Positions 21,638-33,120 of a stretch of 64,000 bases of DNA are shown piece after piece. Positions within the stretch are counted from its first letter, which is position 1; the number at the start of each line of letters is the position of its first letter. Origin of the DNA: Hymenopus coronatus (Eukaryota > Arthropoda > Insecta > Mantodea > Hymenopodidae); contig CM060883.1 in the NCBI GenBank assembly GCA_030762935.1, positions 92,853,501 to 92,917,500 on the forward strand, written 5' to 3'. Both the position numbers and the translations under genes were made by a program. The notes under the pieces are model-generated. The model was given only the letters and a program-made list of their open reading frames with translations. It did not search any database and had not been told where the DNA came from.

Positions 21638-24623
21638 CAGTGGCGGCTCGTGCCTAAAACAAGTAGCGTGCTGCACGGGGGAAAAAAAAAAATGCATGCA
21701 ACTCACCTAGTTTCGAAAAATGAAGTCCATACGCCGATGTTTCTTCATGCAGAATTTGTCCATCACTCTGACGTTGAAATCCCTGATATTTGTAACGAAT
21801 TTCTTCTCTATGGATAGCATGGCCAGAGAGGTAAGGCGATCCTGACACATGGTGTTCCTCAGAAAGGTTTTTATCCTCTTCAAAGAGGAGAAACATCGTT
21901 CTGGTTCTGCAGTTGACATGGGAATAGTCACAACAATTCTTAAAACCTTTGTCACTTCACTAAAAGTTTTTTGCAGATTATTTTTTAGTGTCAACTGTAA
22001 GAGTGGAAGAGCACCTTCTACTTTCCTGAATTCCGGATGCTCATATAAAATGCTAAGTTCGGTTCGGAGCTTGTTTTTGTCGAGATCTTTGTATCGATCA
22101 CAGACAATGCCGAGTTCTGTTTCAGGAAAAACTTGAGAAAATAATTCAAAGTTTTTTGCATCCAATAGTTTTGCAGCATCAAGATGTTCTGTGGACTCAA
22201 AGCGGCTGTGTACCTCCGATATTATTCGGTCACATACTTCCTTGGTATCTACTCCTAAGTTAGTTTCCCTACGACGTCTTTTTGTAACGTGGACGTTAGA
22301 TGTCTGAATCTGGTGTGCTATATCATCCGTTCTACTTCGCACGGCATCAATTGCTTTGGCAAAAGATTGGACTGCATTTTTTGCCTTCACTGCATCCATC
22401 TGTCTTGCTTGTAGCTGATTATACAAAATGTCTACATGTGGCATTATTTTCTGAAAAAAAGCAAGCCAGAAATTAAATTCTCCATCCTCCAAATTATGCC
22501 GCAGGCCACGATCTTCTTGCACTGTCCTATCTGATAAAGATTGTTCTAATTCGTCAAAACAATCGATCAGAGATTCTCTGTGTTCATATACGGTGTTAAC
22601 AGTCCTAGACTTGAAATTCCATCTTGTTGCAGATCCTCGAGGAACTCTTCGAGCAACAGTTGCTTTCAATGCTGCTAAACGCTGTGGAGATCTTGAAAAA
22701 AATGCTGGAAAAGCTGAGAGACTGCAGAAGAATATTCTGGCGGACTGATTTTGAGAAGCTGCTTTCTCCATAACCAGATTTAATTGATGGGCGTAACAAT
22801 GTACATACTATGCGAGAGGATAGTGTTCTTTCACCTTGATCTGCACGCCTCCTGTGTTGCCGCTCATTACAGACGCACCGTCATAAGTCTGGGCGATGAT
22901 TTTATGGCGATCATCCTTAAAAAGGGTGTCCACTTCTTTCAAAATACAACCGGAAATAGAATTAGCGGTCTGATCAGATGGATTAAAAAATCCCCAAAAC
23001 CGTTCATAAATAAAGCCGTTCCTTTCATATCTAAAAATTAATGCCAACTGAATTTTTTCAGTGATATCAGTGGTTTCGTCTGCCATGATAGCAACATAGG
23101 CTGCCTCCTTCATTTCTCTTTCAATTTCTTCGTGGCACACTTCCAACATGCAATCAAGTAGTTCATTCTGGATGGTCTTAGATAATCCTTTGAACACCTT
23201 ATTGCTTTCGGTATGCTCTTTCATCGCACTGTCTATACTGCCCAATAGATTTATAAGGCCTAAAAACACGCCGGGATTATCTGACGTTTCCGTCTCATCA
23301 TGTCCACGCAAAGCAAGCTCAAAGGCCCCACAAAATTTGATGCAGTCTATTATCCTGGATAATATGTATCTATTTTTCTCAACCTGTTCATTATGTTTTT
23401 GTGTAGCATCTTGATATGCCCTGCTTAGCTGCGTTGCAATATTTACACCTCCAAGCATTGAGAAGTCAAGCGAGTTTTTCATATGCTTCTTGCTATTTGA
23501 ATGTTTTTTTTTTATATATTCATTAACATGACCTAGATCTTTAACACCAGTCGTAGACCACGAATCTGTACTTCCAAACAAGAGGCAAGGAAAGCAAAAG
23601 AGCGCGTTTCTGATTTCACAACCACAGATCCAGTCACTGTTGTCATATATATTTGTGTTAAACTTTCTTGTGTAAATAGAATTTTTACTTCCTTTTGCTT
23701 TCTGTTCAATTTTTAGATCAGGAGTAGGTCGCCCTAAATTTTTTATCCTGATCTTTTCATCTAACGATCGCCTTGAAAAGGGAGTTTTTAACAGCTCATC
23801 AACTATATTCATTATGTATGACTAAAGTTTTCTTACCTATGAAAGTAACACAAACCTACACTGAATGATACTGAAATATAATAAAGTGCGATCACAGTTG
23901 GAAATAAACTGAAAACTGACACTGAATAACATTTACACAACAGAACACTTTGTTTCAATGTGATACACGTGGGCCTGTTAGATTTCACATTTGCGGAAGT
24001 AACACATTGCGCCAATATGAACTTATGGTTACCAATGTTAACAAACAATATAACAAACAATGTTCTGTACGTTCCAATGTGAATAAGGTATGGAGATAAT
24101 AGTCCTTTTATGGCTCAGTTTGTATCACAAAAATATAATTAGTTATTATAACTAAAATAAAACGTTGTAATACGCTTTAATTAATTTCACTAAATTCTGA
24201 TGTTTAGTGTGGCACTTAGGTGAGTGTGGCAGGGCTGTTTCGTCTGCTGCCAAAACGATTATAAGGAAAAGAACTAACACTCGTAGCGATTTCATTGATT
24301 CCGTGCTTTAGCCAAACGCAGCACGTAGCAGTGCGAAAACGATGGGACAGCGACCGTCATGGGGGGTAAGAGGGGAAGGTTCTACGCAAGCGCAATATTC
24401 ACCTACCGTGCTTGATCGCTTTGAGCACGTGGATGCATTCCATTAGCTAAACTTGCGTGTTTACCTTGCTTCGAGAGTTCGTCATTGGCAGTGCTGCCTT
24501 TCTTATTACTACCATAATGTGTTATGTTTGTTACATGGTCCTTCAGCATGTCTGTTATGTAATTTAGAAGAAAAAAAAGTAGCGCGCTGCAGCTCTTCAG
24601 CACGTAAGGACGAGCCGCCCCTG
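21638..24623 (-). mobile_element. inner hAT transposon with intact ends
   Basis: 2,986 bp. The left end CAGTGGCGGCTCGTGCC and the inverted right end CAGGGGCGGCTCGTCC agree at 13 of the first 14 bases. Subterminal AGTAGCGTGCTGCA and AGTAGCGCGCTGCA also pair. The perfect 8-bp target duplication CTTCCTTC lies at 21,630-21,637 and 24,624-24,631. One transposase reading frame on the minus strand occupies 23,812-21,707, leaving an untranslated leader of about 810 bp. The termini are of the same general type as those of hAT copies A and B in this window. Confidence 0.96.
21707..23812 (-). pseudogene. inner hAT transposase, TTF-type finger/DUF4371/hAT-C, one premature stop
   Basis: The 701-codon frame is open except for one amber codon at codon 335 (22,810-22,808), between YPLA and YVHCYAHQLNLV. 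Domains: a TTF-type zinc finger at about residues 55-115 (WICGCEIRNALFCFPCLLFG ... KKHSNSKKH); the DUF4371 catalytic region with first Asp in MADETTDI (about 245) and second Asp in AQTYDGASVMSG (about 310); a helical insertion region; and the hAT-C dimerisation domain at about 600-680 (PMSTAEPERCFSSLKRIK, with the catalytic Glu, then FLRNTM and DRLTSLAMLSIEKKF). The start Met at 23,812 fits the family (MNIVDELLKTPFSRRS). Residues after the stop remain well conserved, so inactivation looks recent. Natural readthrough cannot be excluded. Confidence 0.92.
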
Positions 24624-24631
24624 CTTCCTTC

Positions 24632-25175
24632 TTACATCTCCTGCAACTACACTAAGCTTCTGTGATGCACATTCCATTAAATCCATAGATTCGTGAAGAA
24701 GGGAACCTGATGTTTCCAACTGCTTGATGGTGCTAGGCAACCAGCCGAAGTTACTTTTGATGTAAGCACAGGAGCTTGCCACTTTCGGATCTTTAAAGAT
24801 GTCCTGAGGTATGCAAACAGCTACTTCTTAAGAGAACTTGTTCACCACTGACTGGACTCCTTCAAAATGTTCACAATAGAAGTTCACAGCTTCTAACCAC
24901 GTACCCCATTTTGAAAGTACTGGCTCAGGAGGCAAAGGGACATGTTGGAGATGATTTTATAGCACTGAATTTTGTACGGTGCTTTCACGAAGACCTTTTT
25001 TGTTGGCAATATCAACTTATTCACACAGGGAAAATTACTTCTTACTTCTTCAGCAACACGTTGCAATGCATGGGCCAAGCAGGTGAAGTGAAGTACATTT
25101 GGTAGAAAACCTTAAGAGCAGTAGCAGCTTTAATCATGTACGCTGCGGCATCTGTATACATAATTAAAATATTTT

Positions 25176-25238
<63 letters not shown>

Positions 25239-25870
25239 CTGGCCACAGAATCTTCATCCCATCATTTACGAGTCTTGCAATTGTAGAATGATTTGTTTGT
25301 TCTAACACCTTGCAACAGATTAGAAATGGTTTTGCTTAACTTTCGGAATCTAGTTTTCCTACTACTAAATTTGCTATGTACCGACCCATGTCATCTGTAG
25401 TTTCAGCGAAGGTAAATGAAATACAGGAGTCTCCAATTTCATTCCGTATATGAGCAACTGCTTCTTCATAACACACATGAAGATACTTCTTCCTCAAAGT
25501 AGATTCGTCAGGAATAACATTCTTGCAATATTTTTCTAGAAAGGAGCAAAATTGAGGAATTTGAAGTTTATGCCACGCAATATTAGCTGCAACCATTGTA
25601 CTGCACAGGTCTTTAAAAAGATCATTTCCGGACGGTTCCTGTTGCGTTTGTGTCAACAGAACTTGTTTTCTAGAAGACTGTAGGTGTTTGTTCCGTATGT
25701 GAAGAGCACTCTTGATATGTTGTTCCATTGATGAGATTTCATGGAACAGCCAATTGTTTTACCGCATGCTTGACAGACTGTTATTTTTCCGTCGGTTATA
25801 AAGGCGCTATTTAATTTCACCCTTGAATTCAACTTGCAGGACAGCGAGGACGCAATTGGTGCAATTTTAC
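24632..25870 (-). pseudogene. outer hAT transposase, N-terminal and central part (CGGBP1-like)
   Basis: On the minus strand: a BED-type finger (VCQACGKTIGC then, after a 1-nt frame break, MEQHIKSALH) near 25,780-25,690. In the frame 25,728-25,336 the order is LFKDLCSTMVAANIAWHKLQ, FLEKYCKNVIPDESTLRKKY and FTFAETTDDMGRYIANLVVG, where ETTDDMGR holds the first catalytic Asp region. Then LWPE, an in-gene (CA)n expansion, ILIMYTDAAAYMIKAATALK and, after more breaks, the helical region ending at 24,632. The block order is that of CGG-repeat-binding-protein-like hAT transposases. Several frameshifts. Confidence 0.85.
25179..25235. repeat. (CA)n microsatellite inside the outer transposase
   Basis: About 28 CA units between the LWPE and ILIMYTDAA blocks of the outer hAT transposase. 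The expansion arose after insertion and breaks the coding sequence. Confidence 0.97.
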
Positions 25871-26519
25871 TAAAACTTGCAAGAAAGTAACTGCAGTATT
25901 ATCGCCTCGCTATATTTTGATGGTTGTCACTTTGTTTCCTTGCAGCTGTTATATACAAGATGCCGACAATGGTAACAATCAATTTCTCCAGTCCTTGTAA
26001 ATACCCAAAGCGCTACGAGAAACGTGACACTGGAGGTCAACATTGTCGAGCGGCACCTGCTTCGATATAAACGGACAACAATCAGAACGAGGTGGGGCGC
26101 ATTCATAATTTAATTTGCATCCTATTTCGCAGATTGAGTTTTGTTGCTTTCAGCAAAACTTGCGAAAACAGTAGTTTATAAAGTGATTAAAATATTTTTT
26201 AAAAAATAATAAAATTGTAACGAAACCCAAAAAATAAGTGTGTTTTATGTAACATCGTCATAATATGTATAAATGTACAAAATATGTAAAAAATGTAAAA
26301 TAAACATTTGTAAGAGAGTCCCAAATTACGTAATGCGCCAACATTTTTATTTTTCATTGAAATATCATGCGGGATTTAAAATATGTAATTACATAAAAAT
26401 CCGGGCTCTACTCATGACAGTTCTGTTTTTATGGCCAAGGCAACCCCGTATTTAATGACATACTCATGTCCTCTGTATGTAGACTACTGCAGCTACCTCG
26501 AAATATGCAAATCCAGTAT

Positions 26520-26935
26520 TAAACTAACTTTCGTAAAAAAGCTGACTCATGACCTTTCTGCGATGGCCGATTCAAATATCTTTTAATATACGGTATTTTA
26601 ATAAAAATCGTTAGAGCTATTTTTGAGAAAATCACATTTTTCGAACATCTTCCATGTAGGGAGGGTAGGGAGATTTTTCTCAACATCTTCATGTCGCATC
26701 CCTGGAAAATACTTAACACTAAGTTTGGTATTTTACTCATTTTGTTTTTGAGTTATTGAGTTGACAGACACGCGGACACAGTGGTACACACGGGCCTTTT
26801 TCTAAAAATGTTTTATACAGCGGGCCTTAAAATGTGTATTTGCTGTGAAATCTCGGTATTAAATTTTGGATGGAATTCAATACCTTTTCTATACATTATG
26901 TACATAGTACGTTAAGAGAAAGTAAAAATTGGTCC
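26520..26935 (-). repeat. repeat R, copy 5 (head half)
   Basis: Reverse-oriented; ends at the palindromic head near 26,890-26,925 (ACATTATGTACATAGTACGT). Confidence 0.8.
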
Positions 26936-27255
26936 CGCATTGCACTTCCGGCGATGTACGTAGTTACACGCCAAGCATGATACTGTCAGCCACTTGCGAA
27001 TGGTTCTTCTTCATCTCATCTCACGGCAGTATCCACTAAACTCTTGTCACTTGTCTTTTATTCCTGTGTGCAATAAATATATATTCAACAAACGATAACA
27101 GGGATGACCAAAGCCTATTTAACAAATACGAGTATATATTCTTACATTTTGTTCTTCTTCCTTTTCTTTCCTTATTTGCTTATCTTTAAAATGGAGAGTG
27201 TATGGAACTCCTTCCATTTACCAAAATAAATTACGCTGCAGTAAAGTTAAAACAT
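26936..27255. other. unannotated sequence between R copies
   Basis: Nothing recognisable; it ends at a TTTTTACTTTCTCTACACG head. Confidence 0.35.
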
Positions 27256-27259
27256 TACA

Positions 27260-28105
27260 TTTTTACTTTCTCTACACGTACTATATACATAGTGTACAGA
27301 GAAGATATTGTATTGCACCCAAAAATTCGATACCGAGCTTTCACCGGACATATACGTTTTGAGGTCCCTGAGTCAAAAAATTAGAAAAAGCTCCGTGTGT
27401 GTCTGTGGACAGCAAAGCTAAAAACGAAAAGACCATTAAATATCAAACTTGGTATTTAAGTTTGTATCTTCCAAAGATGTGACACAAAGATTTTCAAGAA
27501 AATCCTTCACTTCAAACTACCCTTCAGATGGAAACATTTTCAATAATTTTGGTTTTCTCAAAAATAGCTCTAAAGATTTTGATTAAAAAGCCCTATGTTA
27601 AAGATATTTACATCACAATTGAAATGTATATCTTGACTTTTCTAGCAACAGCTTGTAAAGACCTGTTCATTCTGGATGAATTTTGCATAGCTGTAAACCG
27701 TAAGAGATAGACAAAAACTTGGTACAAAAAATGTAAATTTCTTCAAACTCACAATTTATCACATCACATATACATTTTTGTTGCAGAGTTGACCGTTTTC
27801 GAGATATTTCTTTTTATTGGATTTAATTTTGAGGTATGCGGTTACCTTTTGTTTCATCTCTTCTTTATTTTTCTGGAAATGTAAAGCGAACGGAACATCG
27901 AGTTTACATATGGATCGGCTTTTAAAAGATTTGACTATCGGTTTAACTTGGTATATTCCCTTATTTCCCTTCTGCTTACATGAACTAGAAATTGTTTTAA
28001 TGTTTATGTCGTTTAGCATGAGGTGAATAACAAAATAATATTTTATAAGAATAATTTGTTTGCAGAAGAGATAGCGAAAGTCATATGAACACAACACGTC
28101 AGATC
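27260..28105 (+). repeat. repeat R, near-complete copy 6
   Basis: Head at 27,262 (TTTTTACTTTCTCTACACG), body in the same order as copy 1, tail near 28,075-28,105 (GTCATATGAACACAACACG). Confidence 0.85.
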
Positions 28106-28455
28106 TTTAGAAAAAGGTCCGTGTTTGTGTGTGTGTCTGGACAGCAAAGCTCAAACACAAAAGTCAGTTAAATACCAAATTTGGTATTTAAGTGCAGTTT
28201 TTCCAAGGATCGGACACGATGATTTTTCAAGAAAATCCCCCTACCACCATTTATATGGAAAATGTTTGAAAATGTTGATTTTCTCAAAAATGTCTAAAAT
28301 ATATTTGACTAAAATATTGTATATTAAAAAAATTTACATCACAAATAAAGTGTATATGTTGAACCTTCTGGAAATAGCCTCTGAAGAGTTGTTTATTCTG
28401 GTCGAATTTTGCAGAATTTTGCATAACGTTAAATCATTAGAGATAGATAAAAACT
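28106..28455 (+). repeat. repeat R, copy 7 (headless, fused to copy 6)
   Basis: Starts abruptly at AGAAAAAGGTCCGTGTTTGT directly after the copy 6 tail and runs to the middle of the body (AGAGATAGATAAAAACTTAC). Confidence 0.8.
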
Positions 28456-29285
28456 TACTATACAAAAAATCTGATGTGTTCCATTCACATCTCTGCAACA
28501 AATTATTGATAGAAAGCTTATGTTTCTATCTACTTCATGCTAATCGAGAGAAAATTACCAGAAATTGCCTTACTACTTGTTTCCTTGTAAGTACAAGGGA
28601 AATAAGGGAGCACCATAGGTTAAAGTGATAGTCGAAATCTGGTTGCTATGTAACTGAAGTTTCTTTGTTTGTATGGACAGGAGTTGACAAATTCCTGTAT
28701 GAGAAAAGTTTTTCAAAGCTGAAACAAATAACAAGGAAGATCTCAAAAATGATCAACTCCATGAAAAAAGAAATGCATATAAATTAAAGTGTGTGTTTTA
28801 ATGTGCTCTACATTTTAGTGTGACAAATTTTTGTCCATCTCTTACGGTTTAACAGTTATGTTAAATTTCGTTAAATTCATCCAGAATAAGGTGGTCTTCA
28901 GATGCTATTCCCAGAAAATCAAGATATACCTTATACGATATTTTAGTCAAAATCGTTAGTGCCATTTTAGAGAAAATAAAAAAATTCGAAAAAAGTTCCA
29001 TGTAAAGGCGAGTTGGGGTTGGGGGTATTTTCTTGAAGATCTTCGTGTCGCATCCTTGGAAGATATCAAAATTAAATCAAATGCTTGGTATTTAACAGTC
29101 TCTTCGTTTGTGAGCTATGCTGTCCACAACATACACGCACGCAAGGACCTTTTTCTGAAAATGTTTTTTTTATTCAGGGGGACCCAAAACATGTATTTCC
29201 GGTGAAATCTCGGTATCGAATTTTTGGGTACATTACAATACCTTCTCTATACACTATGTAGTACGTGTAGAGAAAGTAAAAATGC
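28456..29285 (-). repeat. repeat R, near-complete copy 8 (inverted)
   Basis: Begins with the inverted tail (AATCTGATGTGTTCCATTC) and ends with the inverted head (CACTATGTAGTACGTGTAGA). It faces copy 7. Confidence 0.85.
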
Positions 29286-29640
29286 GGATCTCGTAAAACA
29301 CATTAATGCTATGCACGTTTTTCGTGTAGAGTTGGTCGTTTTCGAGATATTCATTGTTATTGGTTTCAGTTTTAAACTAATTAACTTTCCTCAAACGGGA
29401 CCAAGTAAAGCGAACCGAACATCAATTGTTTCACATAGTGAACAGCTTTTAAAAGAGTTGACTATCACTTAAGCTTAATGCATTCCCTTCTACTTTCAAG
29501 GAAACAAGTAATGTGGCCAATTCTGCTAAGGTTTATCTGGGTAGCATGACGTAGATAAAAGAGTAATATTTTAAATGAAAAATTATTGTGGATCAGCTAG
29601 ACAACGTTATGTGAAAATAATACATCAAATGTTTTGAAAA
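29286..29640 (+). repeat. repeat R, copy 9 (tail half)
   Basis: Plus orientation again, from the AAACACATTAATGC region to the tail near 29,635. Confidence 0.75.
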
Positions 29641-29697
29641 ATGCTTCCAATCCCGAAACCTCTCCTTAGTTACACCCAACAGTGTATAAGAGAAAAA

Positions 29698-30432
29698 ATA
29701 TCTGATGTGCTACACTCACATGCCTTTCTCTAGCTGCTCTACAAACATACTTCTTACAAAGCTTATTCTCCTTTCTACACCATGCTAATCGAGAGAAACA
29801 TCAGTAGAATGTTCTCATAACTTAGTTCCTTATAGGTAGAAAGGAAATAAAAGGATATGCTAAAGTGATAGTCAAATGTTTTAAAAGCTGTCGTTATGCG
29901 ATTGTCGTTGTAAATCGCTTCTTTGCTTGGCTAGGAGTAGAACAAAAGAAAAACGGACACTTACTGTCTGAGAAAGGTCTAAGTACTTTACACTTGAAAC
30001 CAATAACAAGGAATATATCGGAAACGGTTACCTCCACAGCAAAAAGTAAAGGGACATAAATTGTATGTTTTGAGGAGATCTACTTTTTTTTGTATTGTAA
30101 GATTTAACATTTATGCAAAATTAGGCAAATTTCATCCAGAATAAAGAGATCTTCAGAGGCTATTCTCAGAAAGTTCAAGATATACATTTTATTAGGGATG
30201 AAAATGTTTTTAATATACGGAAATTTAATCAAAATACTTACAGCTATTTTTGAGATAGTCAAAAGTATTGCATTTTTTTCCATGTAAAGGGTAGTATGTG
30301 GTAAAAATCTTCGTGTGGTATCCTTATAAGATAACAAATTTAAATTCCGATTTTCGTATTTAACAGTCTTTTCCTTTTTTGTTTTTGAGCTAAGCTGTCC
30401 ACAGACACACAACACGCCTTTTTCTAAAAATC
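29698..30432 (-). repeat. repeat R, copy 10
   Basis: Inverted tail ATCTGATGTGCTACACTCAC at the left; runs to the GTCCACAGACACACA patch; palindromic head missing. Confidence 0.8.
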
Positions 30433-31062
30433 CAATGCGTTCCATTCACATGGCTTTCTCTGCATCTCTGCAACAAATTATTATTAAAAAGCTTATGCTT
30501 CCATTTGCTTCATGTTTATTGAGAAAAACTAGCAGAAATAGTCTTATTATTTGCTTCCTTGTAAGCAGAAGCGAAATAAGGGAATAATATATGGTTAAAG
30601 GGATACTCAAAAGCTGGTTGCTACGTGACTGAAGTTCCTTTGTATGGACAGGAGTTAACAAATTCCTGTGTGAGAAAAGTATAAGTTTTTTGAAACTGAA
30701 ACAAATAACAAGGAATATCTAGAAAACGATCAACTCCACGAAAAAAAAAATATATATGACATAAATTGTGTGTTTTATTGTGATCTTCAGTTTTGTGTGG
30801 TAAGTTTTGTCTATCTCTTACGGTTTACCAGTCATACAAAGTTCAATAAAAATCATCCAGAATAAACAGGCTATTCCCAGAAAATTTAAGATATACATTT
30901 TATTTGGCATGTAAATATCTTAAATATAAGAGATTTTAATCAAAATCATTAGAGCTATTTTTGAGAAAATCAAAATGTTCGAAATGTTTTCCATGTAAAG
31001 GGTAGTTTGGGGTGGGGGGATGTTCTTGAAAATCTTCGTGTCGCATCCTTAGAAGATACCAT
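30433..31062 (-). repeat. repeat R, copy 11
   Basis: Inverted tail (ATGCGTTCCATTCACATGG) fused directly to copy 10; ends at GTGTCGCATCCTTAGAAGAT, immediately before the mariner fragment. Confidence 0.8.
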
Positions 31063-31384
31063 GGCCGTACACCCTTAAATAATGAACATAGTTCCGGACG
31101 TCCAGTAGAAGTGACTTCCTCCGATATGATTGACAAAATCGTGGACATGGTTTTCAGTGATCGACGAATCAAGTTTCGCGAAATACTAGAGGCCACAGGC
31201 ATATCACAAGGTACAATGTTCTCAATTTTTCACAAAAAATTAGGTCTGACAAAGGTTTTGACAAGATAAGCGCCGCGTTTGTTCTCAATGCAGAAAAAAC
31301 GCAATCGTGTGGTCGATTCGGTAGCTGGTTTGGCACTTTTCCGTCGCAATCCTGACGAGTTTCTACGTCGATACATAACTGTAT
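31063..31384 (+). pseudogene. mariner transposase N-terminal half
   Basis: The plus-strand frame reads SSGRPVEVTSSDMIDKIVDM, FSDRRIKFREILEATGIS, QGTMFSIFHKKLGLTKVLTR, then a stop where family members have Trp, then APRLFSMQKKRN and NPDEFLRRYIT. These are the two helix-turn-helix DNA-binding modules and linker of the mariner family (GRP motif, then WVPRxLT, then FLRRxVTxDETW). It stops just before the first catalytic Asp. No TIR was identified. A mariner C-terminal half lies at 36,995 on the same strand. Confidence 0.88.
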
Positions 31385-31844
31385 GAAATATTATCTTTAT
31401 ATGGTGGGCTATCGTAGTACGTGATGTTTCACACTACCTTCGCTCTACACATATAAGAACTATTATTACTTTTTTTTAACTTTCTTTCTGCTGTCACGAT
31501 AACGTGTCAATATCGTTTTATTTGCCTCGGTGCAGCTCAGCCTGAGCAATGAGATTCTCAATGCTGCAGATATTTCAGGCGACTTGTTACGAAGGAATGC
31601 AAGAATCTTTATATTACCAAAAATAAGGAAACTGTGTCCGCACTCTTTGATTATCAAAGAATGAAAAGAAACCTGACTACAATATGATTACACAACACTT
31701 GAAAGGTTAGCGTCTGTACCGCTCGAAGCGACGCTTCCTTCATTACTCCCGTCATGCTTTGCGTGTGCCTCAGTGACAATGCTACACATACATACATTTT
31801 CTTCCCTGCAATAAAATTGCATTTGATTGGACCTCTTTACAAAA
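31385..31844. other. unannotated sequence
   Basis: No motif recognised between the mariner fragment and the next R copy. Confidence 0.35.
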
Positions 31845-32160
31845 GTTTACTGTCTCTACACGTACTATGTACATAGTGTATAGAGAAGGTATTGCACTCC
31901 ACCCAAAAATTCTATACCGAGATTTCACCGGAAATATATGTTTTAGGGTCCCCTGTAACCAAAAAAGCAACCAGCTTTTGACTATCACTTTAACCTATGA
32001 TACTGCCTTATTTAGCTTCTACTTACAATGAAGCAAGTAATAATGCTATTTCTACTAAATGCTAATTGTTTCTCGATTACATGCGGTAAATAGAAAAATA
32101 AGTTTTTTAACAATAATTTACTGTAGAGAAAGTCATGTGAATTGAACACGTCAGTTTATA
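31845..32160 (+). repeat. repeat R, copy 12 (internally deleted)
   Basis: Head and first 130 bp are present (TTTACTGTCTCTACACGTAC); the sequence then jumps at about 31,970 to the tail third (GCAACCAGCTTTTGACTATC). Deletion derivatives with both ends kept are typical of non-autonomous DNA elements, although this is only one case. Confidence 0.8.
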
Positions 32161-32210
32161 TCAGTAGTATTACATACGACCTAGCAAGGTCAAGTAACGA
32201 TAATTCTGCC

Positions 32211-32384
32211 ACCAGGGGGAGTTTAAGCGCTAGTGTCGCGTTAATCCGCAGCCATAAGAAAATGGCGGGAAATTTGAAAATTGAAAAGGTGTATCCGCTG
32301 ATCCATACCTTTGCAAAATTCAAATTTCCCTCCATTTTCTCTTAATGCGGTGGATTAACGCGACACTAGCGCTTAAACCCTGGT
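32211..32384. mobile_element. fold-back MITE-like element
   Basis: Inverted arms of about 63 bp (32,221-32,283 and 32,315-32,377), for example GTTTAAGCGCTAGTGTCGCG on the left and its exact inverse on the right. The ends ACCAGGG and CCCTGGT extend the pairing. There is no coding capacity. A clear target duplication was not found. One arm of the same family recurs at 32,660-32,745. Confidence 0.75.
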
Positions 32385-32555
32385 CACATGATTATGGATA
32401 ACTCTACTTGCCAAGCCGTATGCAAAACCTAATAAACAACAAGTTCATATCGCAGATATACTTATTACAAATACACATGCAATACAATATTGAATACATG
32501 CAAAAAACTGATTTTTATCCTTTTTTTTTTTTTTTAAGAAACCACATGCACAGTT

Positions 32556-32557
<2 letters not shown>

Positions 32558-32591
<34 letters not shown>
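32558..32591. repeat. (TA)n microsatellite
   Basis: About 17 TA units between the two fold-back MITE arms, preceded by a 15-T run near 32,520. Confidence 0.95.
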
Positions 32592-32595
<4 letters not shown>

Positions 32596-32659
32596 CTTTA
32601 GCTTGTTTTGAATATCACACGCTCACTGGTCATAGCGCAGGATAAAAAATAATTATGAA

Positions 32660-32745
32660 AGTTTAAGAGATTATCCGCTATTTTCTCTTAAGGCGGCGGA
32701 ATAACGCGACACTAGCGCAGGATTATGGGTACTCGACCTTGCTAA
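32660..32745. mobile_element. partial fold-back MITE arm
   Basis: Contains TAACGCGACACTAGCGC and TTTTCTCTTAAGGCGGCGGA as in the right arm at 32,315-32,377. It ends with CGACCTTGCTA, the inverse of CTAGCAAGGTC at 32,181, so the two copies may form one larger inverted structure (about 32,180-32,745). Confidence 0.55.
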
Positions 32746-33120
32746 TCCGAATGATAAAAGGAGAATTGATGGCGATGATTGTAAAATGGAAGGGGTACAT
32801 CGGCGATGGTGGACCCGGTGGACGTTTCATAAATGATGTCCACTGCGCTGATGGGAAAAACGATCGGAGCACTGACGTCTAAAGAGGAAACAGGTGATGC
32901 AGATGTAGAGGAAGAAGAAGAAGAAAAATCTGTGGATTGTACACTAGCCATGCTGAATACTGAATGCCAATGCTGAAATTATATGTAGCAGAGAAAAGCA
33001 AGAAGGCGATGGGTGGGGGGAGCTGTTCACACGGAACAGAAAGCAATGTCAGCACTCCGACCGGCGATGGTGTAAGATTGCGTCAGCCAGAAAAACTCCA
33101 CCGGATGTGAACCAGACACC

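Larger units (their letters stand above)
20839..26410 (-). mobile_element. outer hAT transposon (CGGBP1-like), host of the nested hAT
   Basis: The ends are TAGAGCCTGGATGTTTATG (left) and, inverted, TAGAGCCCGGATTTTTATG (right). Both are flanked by the identical 8-bp sequence CTCATGAC (20,831-20,838 and 26,411-26,418), the target-duplication length typical of hAT. Without the inner insertion and one copy of its target duplication the element is 2,578 bp. It encodes one decayed transposase on the minus strand, split at 21,637/24,632 by the inner element. The perfect outer target duplication despite a broken coding region shows that the insertion itself is well preserved. Confidence 0.93.

Noticed and set aside
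32742..32951. 69-codon Ser-rich minus frame (MASVQSTDF...)
   Set aside because: Short, low complexity, no domain, splice or codon evidence; lies between a MITE and a minisatellite.
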